Assembly (NCBI GenBank): GCA_002385735.1
Contig: DGEB01000037.1
Coordinates: 650 to 16,782, forward strand
Source: Peptococcaceae bacterium UBA3937
Lineage (GTDB): Bacteria; Bacillota; Peptococcia; DRI-13; DTU073
DNA: 16,133 nt
Direction: 5' to 3'
Made by a program: the position numbers and the translations under genes. Shown piece after piece: positions 13,509-16,133 of the stretch (its first letter is position 1; each line of letters opens with the position of its first letter). The notes under the pieces are model-generated. The model made no database searches. It worked only from the letters and a program-made list of their open reading frames with translations, and had not been told where the DNA came from.

Positions 13509-16097
13509 ATGGATGGGAAAAATGTGAATGAAGGGCGTGAGAACATGATGAGCAAGATGGTCAAAAAGGGAACCGGTAAGCTGGCAATCTTTTTGCTGGT
13601 TCTGGCGCTGGTCGCCGGGGCTGTGCTCGCCTGGCGGCCCGGTTTGACGAATGCCTCCGGCGATGCGGCCCAAGGTGATCCGGAGACGGTTTTGCGGCAA
13701 AGGCTGGATAAAGCCATTGTCTTGTATGCAGGCAGTACGCTGGCGCTGGTGGAAAATGAGGAAACACAGGTGGATCAGCAAAACGGCAGCATTACGCCTT
13801 ATGTGAAACAGGGCAGGGTGTTCGTGCCTTTGCGTTTTATTGCCGAAAGCTTACAGGCGAAAATCGCGTGGGAGCGAGGCACTTCCGCCGTAAGACTTAC
13901 AGTTGGCGGGGAGAGCGGAAAACCGGCGAAAACCGTGAAAATCTTTCCCGGGGATGCCCAGATGATGATTGACGGAAAAGCGGTAAAACTTGATGCCGTG
14001 CCGGAAATCATTGACGGACGGACTTTTGTGCCGGTGCGGGCCATTAGCGAAGCTTTCGGGAAGAAGGTGTTTTACGACCGGGGCTTGATTATCATTAGCG
14101 AAAAAGAAGCACCGTTTAACAAGGAGACGGAAAAAACCTTGCTGGATGCCCTGATTCGGCAGGTCAACAACCTTCCGAAGGTGGGCTCGGCGGAACAGTT
14201 GCAAAAACTGTTAGCCAATACAGAGGCAGGGGATTGGCAGAGAAGAAGGGGACAGGCTGATTTTGGTCCGATTTTAGATGTGGCTGTTTCGGAAGTGGCA
14301 GGGAACATGGCAAGCGGCCAGAGCGCCCAAAAGAAGATGATGGAAGCGGAAGTTTCCAGCGATTACTCCACCACCAACGTCCAGGTGCAGGGGGTGGATG
14401 AGGCGGATATTGTGAAAACCGACGGGGAATACCTTTATCATGTGAACAACAAACGGGTTTTAATCACAAAAGCATACCCGGCGGAAGAAATGGCCGTCGT
14501 GTCTACCTTGTCTTTCCCGGACCAGGATTTCCAGCCCCAGGAGCTATATGTCGATGAGCGATATTTAGTGGTTATCGGGAGAAAACCGTTGTATTACATT
14601 ATGAAACCGGCTCCGGTGGAGCCACAGAGCGAGGCGAAAAAGACAGTCATCTGGCCGCCGCGCCGTTATCAGGACGAGGTCCTGGTTGCCATTTATGATC
14701 ATCAGGACAAGACCAACATTAAAAAACTCAGGGAAGTTTCCCTGGAAGGCAGTTATCTTTCTTCCCGCAAGATTGGGTCATATCTCTATTTTGTGGCCAA
14801 CTGTCCGGCTTACTACGCGCTGGAGGACGGGCAAGAGGGCAAACTCGCTCCTGTTTACCGGGATACGGCCTTGCAGGATGATTATCTGACGGTTTCTTTT
14901 AAGGAGATTTGCTATATCCCGCCGATAAGGAGCGCCAATTACCTTTTGGTGGCCGGGCTCAATCTGGAGCGGCCGGAGGAGAAAATCAATCTGTCCACCC
15001 TTTTAGGAGCTGGGGATGAGATCTACGTTTCGGCGGAAAATCTTTATGTGGCCTTGCAGAGCTTTAGCTACCGTGTCTTTGATTTAATCAGCCCGATGAC
15101 GGACAGTGGGGTCATCAGCATTAGCCCCGTTAACCGTCAGACGTCCCATACGGAGATTTATAAATTCTCGCTGGATAAGGGCAAGGTTACTTATCTGGCG
15201 AAAGGAGAGGTCCCCGGGAGCTTGCTCAATCAGTTCTCGATGGATGAACATAAAGGTTATCTCCGGGTAGCCACCACGGTGGGTCAAACCTGGGGGGCCG
15301 GCGAAGACCAGTCCAGGAACAACGTGTATATCCTGGACGATAGCATGAGCCTGGTCGGGAAGCTGGAGGGGATTGCTCCCGGCGAACAGCTTTATGCCAG
15401 CAGGTTTATGGGCGACCGGGCTTATCTGGTCACTTTTAAAGATACGGATCCTTTCTTCGTCCTTGATTTAAAGGAACCTACCAAACCACGGGTTTTGGGC
15501 GCTTTGAAAATCCCGGGCTACAGCGATTATCTGCATCCTTATGATGAAAACCATATTATCGGCTTCGGCAAGGATACGATTGAGTTGCCCGTAAAAGGGC
15601 TGCGGGGAAGCGGCGAAGAGCGCACCCAGGCTTATTATCAGGGGATGAAGCTGGCCGTTTTTGATGTGACGGATGTCACCAAACCGCGGGAATTGTTCAG
15701 GGAGGTAATCGGGGACCGGGGCACCGATTCGGAATTACTGCGTAATCATAAGGCGCTGCTTTGGGACCGGGAGAAGGAACTGCTGGCCTTTCCGGTCCGG
15801 GTAATGGAGGTGCCGGAGGAGGAAAAGCGGCCGGATTCCCTGCAGTACGGGCAATTTACTTTCCAGGGCGCCTATGTGTATCAACTGAATTTGCAGGACG
15901 GCTTTGTCTTGCGGGGCAAGATCACTCATCTCAATGCAGAGGAGTTACTGAAAGCCGGTTATTATACCGTAGACCAGGAGAAGGAAATCAGACGGATTTT
16001 GTATATCAAAGACACCTTATACACGCTGTCGGATGGGATGCTGAAGGCCCACGGCCTGGCCGGCCTTGAGGAGCGGGGCAGCTTATCTCTACGATAA
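13509..16097 (+). CDS. Exported CuAO-N / beta-propeller (Beta_propel) protein
   Basis: This large exported protein has 862 residues and is probably at the cell surface or in the wall. A signal peptide or anchor is at about 22-42 (LAIFLLVLALVAGAVLAW). Residues 75-200 form a two-part copper amine oxidase N-terminal domain (GRVFVPLRFIAESLQAKIAW and GRTFVPVRAISEAFG). A helical stretch is at about 205-285. From about 287 to the end lies the Beta_propel domain (PF09826, distant WD40-like). Its hallmark start TTNVQVQGVDEADIVKTDGE is followed by YLYHVNNKRVLI and AYPAEEMAVVSTL. Later parts are YVSAENLYVAL, YLRVATTVG and GFGKDTIEL. AGGGAA at 13498-13503 supports ATG 13509; ATG 13545 with GGGCGTGAG is a possible shorter start. 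No enzyme activity is known for this family. It shares the CuAO-N module type with the namZ-like protein. Confidence 0.9.
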   Translation: MDGKNVNEGRENMMSKMVKKGTGKLAIFLLVLALVAGAVLAWRPGLTNASGDAAQGDPETVLRQRLDKAIVLYAGSTLALVENEETQVDQQNGSITPYVKQGRVFVPLRFIAESLQAKIAWERGTSAVRLTVGGESGKPAKTVKIFPGDAQMMIDGKAVKLDAVPEIIDGRTFVPVRAISEAFGKKVFYDRGLIIISEKEAPFNKETEKTLLDALIRQVNNLPKVGSAEQLQKLLANTEAGDWQRRRGQADFGPILDVAVSEVAGNMASGQSAQKKMMEAEVSSDYSTTNVQVQGVDEADIVKTDGEYLYHVNNKRVLITKAYPAEEMAVVSTLSFPDQDFQPQELYVDERYLVVIGRKPLYYIMKPAPVEPQSEAKKTVIWPPRRYQDEVLVAIYDHQDKTNIKKLREVSLEGSYLSSRKIGSYLYFVANCPAYYALEDGQEGKLAPVYRDTALQDDYLTVSFKEICYIPPIRSANYLLVAGLNLERPEEKINLSTLLGAGDEIYVSAENLYVALQSFSYRVFDLISPMTDSGVISISPVNRQTSHTEIYKFSLDKGKVTYLAKGEVPGSLLNQFSMDEHKGYLRVATTVGQTWGAGEDQSRNNVYILDDSMSLVGKLEGIAPGEQLYASRFMGDRAYLVTFKDTDPFFVLDLKEPTKPRVLGALKIPGYSDYLHPYDENHIIGFGKDTIELPVKGLRGSGEERTQAYYQGMKLAVFDVTDVTKPRELFREVIGDRGTDSELLRNHKALLWDREKELLAFPVRVMEVPEEEKRPDSLQYGQFTFQGAYVYQLNLQDGFVLRGKITHLNAEELLKAGYYTVDQEKEIRRILYIKDTLYTLSDGMLKAHGLAGLEERGSLSLR

Positions 16098-16121
16098 TAT
16101 TCTCTCTAAAATATTCTCTCT
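16096..16121 (+). repeat. Two-copy 12-bp direct repeat after the beta-propeller gene
   Basis: AATATTCTCTCT occurs at 16096-16107 and again at 16110-16121, overlapping the stop codon. No terminator hairpin is seen before the window ends at 16133. Significance is unknown. Confidence 0.5.
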
Positions 16122-16133
16122 TAGGGAACACCT

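Noticed and set aside
1..16133. CRISPR array, tRNA or rRNA gene, intact transposase or phage genes
   Set aside because: No regularly spaced repeats, no tRNA-like arms or rRNA motifs, and no transposase or integrase motif was seen on either strand.

Overview
The window looks like chromosome of a strictly anaerobic Firmicute of the class Clostridia, probably near Peptococcaceae or Desulfotomaculum-type bacteria. This is inferred from indolepyruvate:ferredoxin oxidoreductase beside formate-tetrahydrofolate ligase, from copper amine oxidase N-terminal (CuAO-N) modules on exported proteins, from a SipW-type export locus, and from strong AGGAGG-like ribosome sites. All complete genes lie on the plus strand. 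The only minus-strand coding trace is a broken gene remnant at 13058-13309.

Region 1 (1-4182) is a SipW-dependent export locus. In order it holds the 3' end of a TasA/CalY-like secreted protein, a second probable SipW substrate with a long Glu/Gln/Ala/Thr-rich body, a signal peptidase I of the Ser/His (S26B) type with a large multi-pass N-terminal membrane domain, and a two-pass DUF5305 protein with a Lys/Glu/Gln-rich cytoplasmic tail of about 190 residues. A 14-bp perfect hairpin closes the unit. A likely reading is that the peptidase processes the two exported proteins and the DUF5305 protein assists at the membrane.

Region 2 (4230-9310) opens with a small DUF1294 membrane protein under its own extended -10 promoter. 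Next comes an operon-like series iorA-iorB-fhs plus a small four-helix membrane protein. IorAB oxidises aryl-pyruvates from aromatic amino acids to aryl-acetyl-CoA with reduction of ferredoxin. Fhs converts formate and tetrahydrofolate to 10-formyl-tetrahydrofolate. The set suits amino-acid fermentation or acetogenic/syntrophic C1 metabolism.

Region 3 (9373-16133) holds an exported NamZ-like (DUF1343) exo-muramidase fused to a CuAO-N module, then an AlaA-type alanine aminotransferase, then a large exported protein with a CuAO-N module followed by a Beta_propel domain. Two sequence-related terminator hairpins flank alaA.

The 570-bp gap between alaA and the beta-propeller gene is not empty. 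Its left half keeps an uninterrupted 83-codon minus-strand frame without a start codon, coding for a Ser/Thr/Gly-rich C-terminus. Its right half is AT-rich with a 9-bp inverted repeat, and looks like a deletion or insertion scar. No tRNA, rRNA, CRISPR array or intact mobile element was seen.
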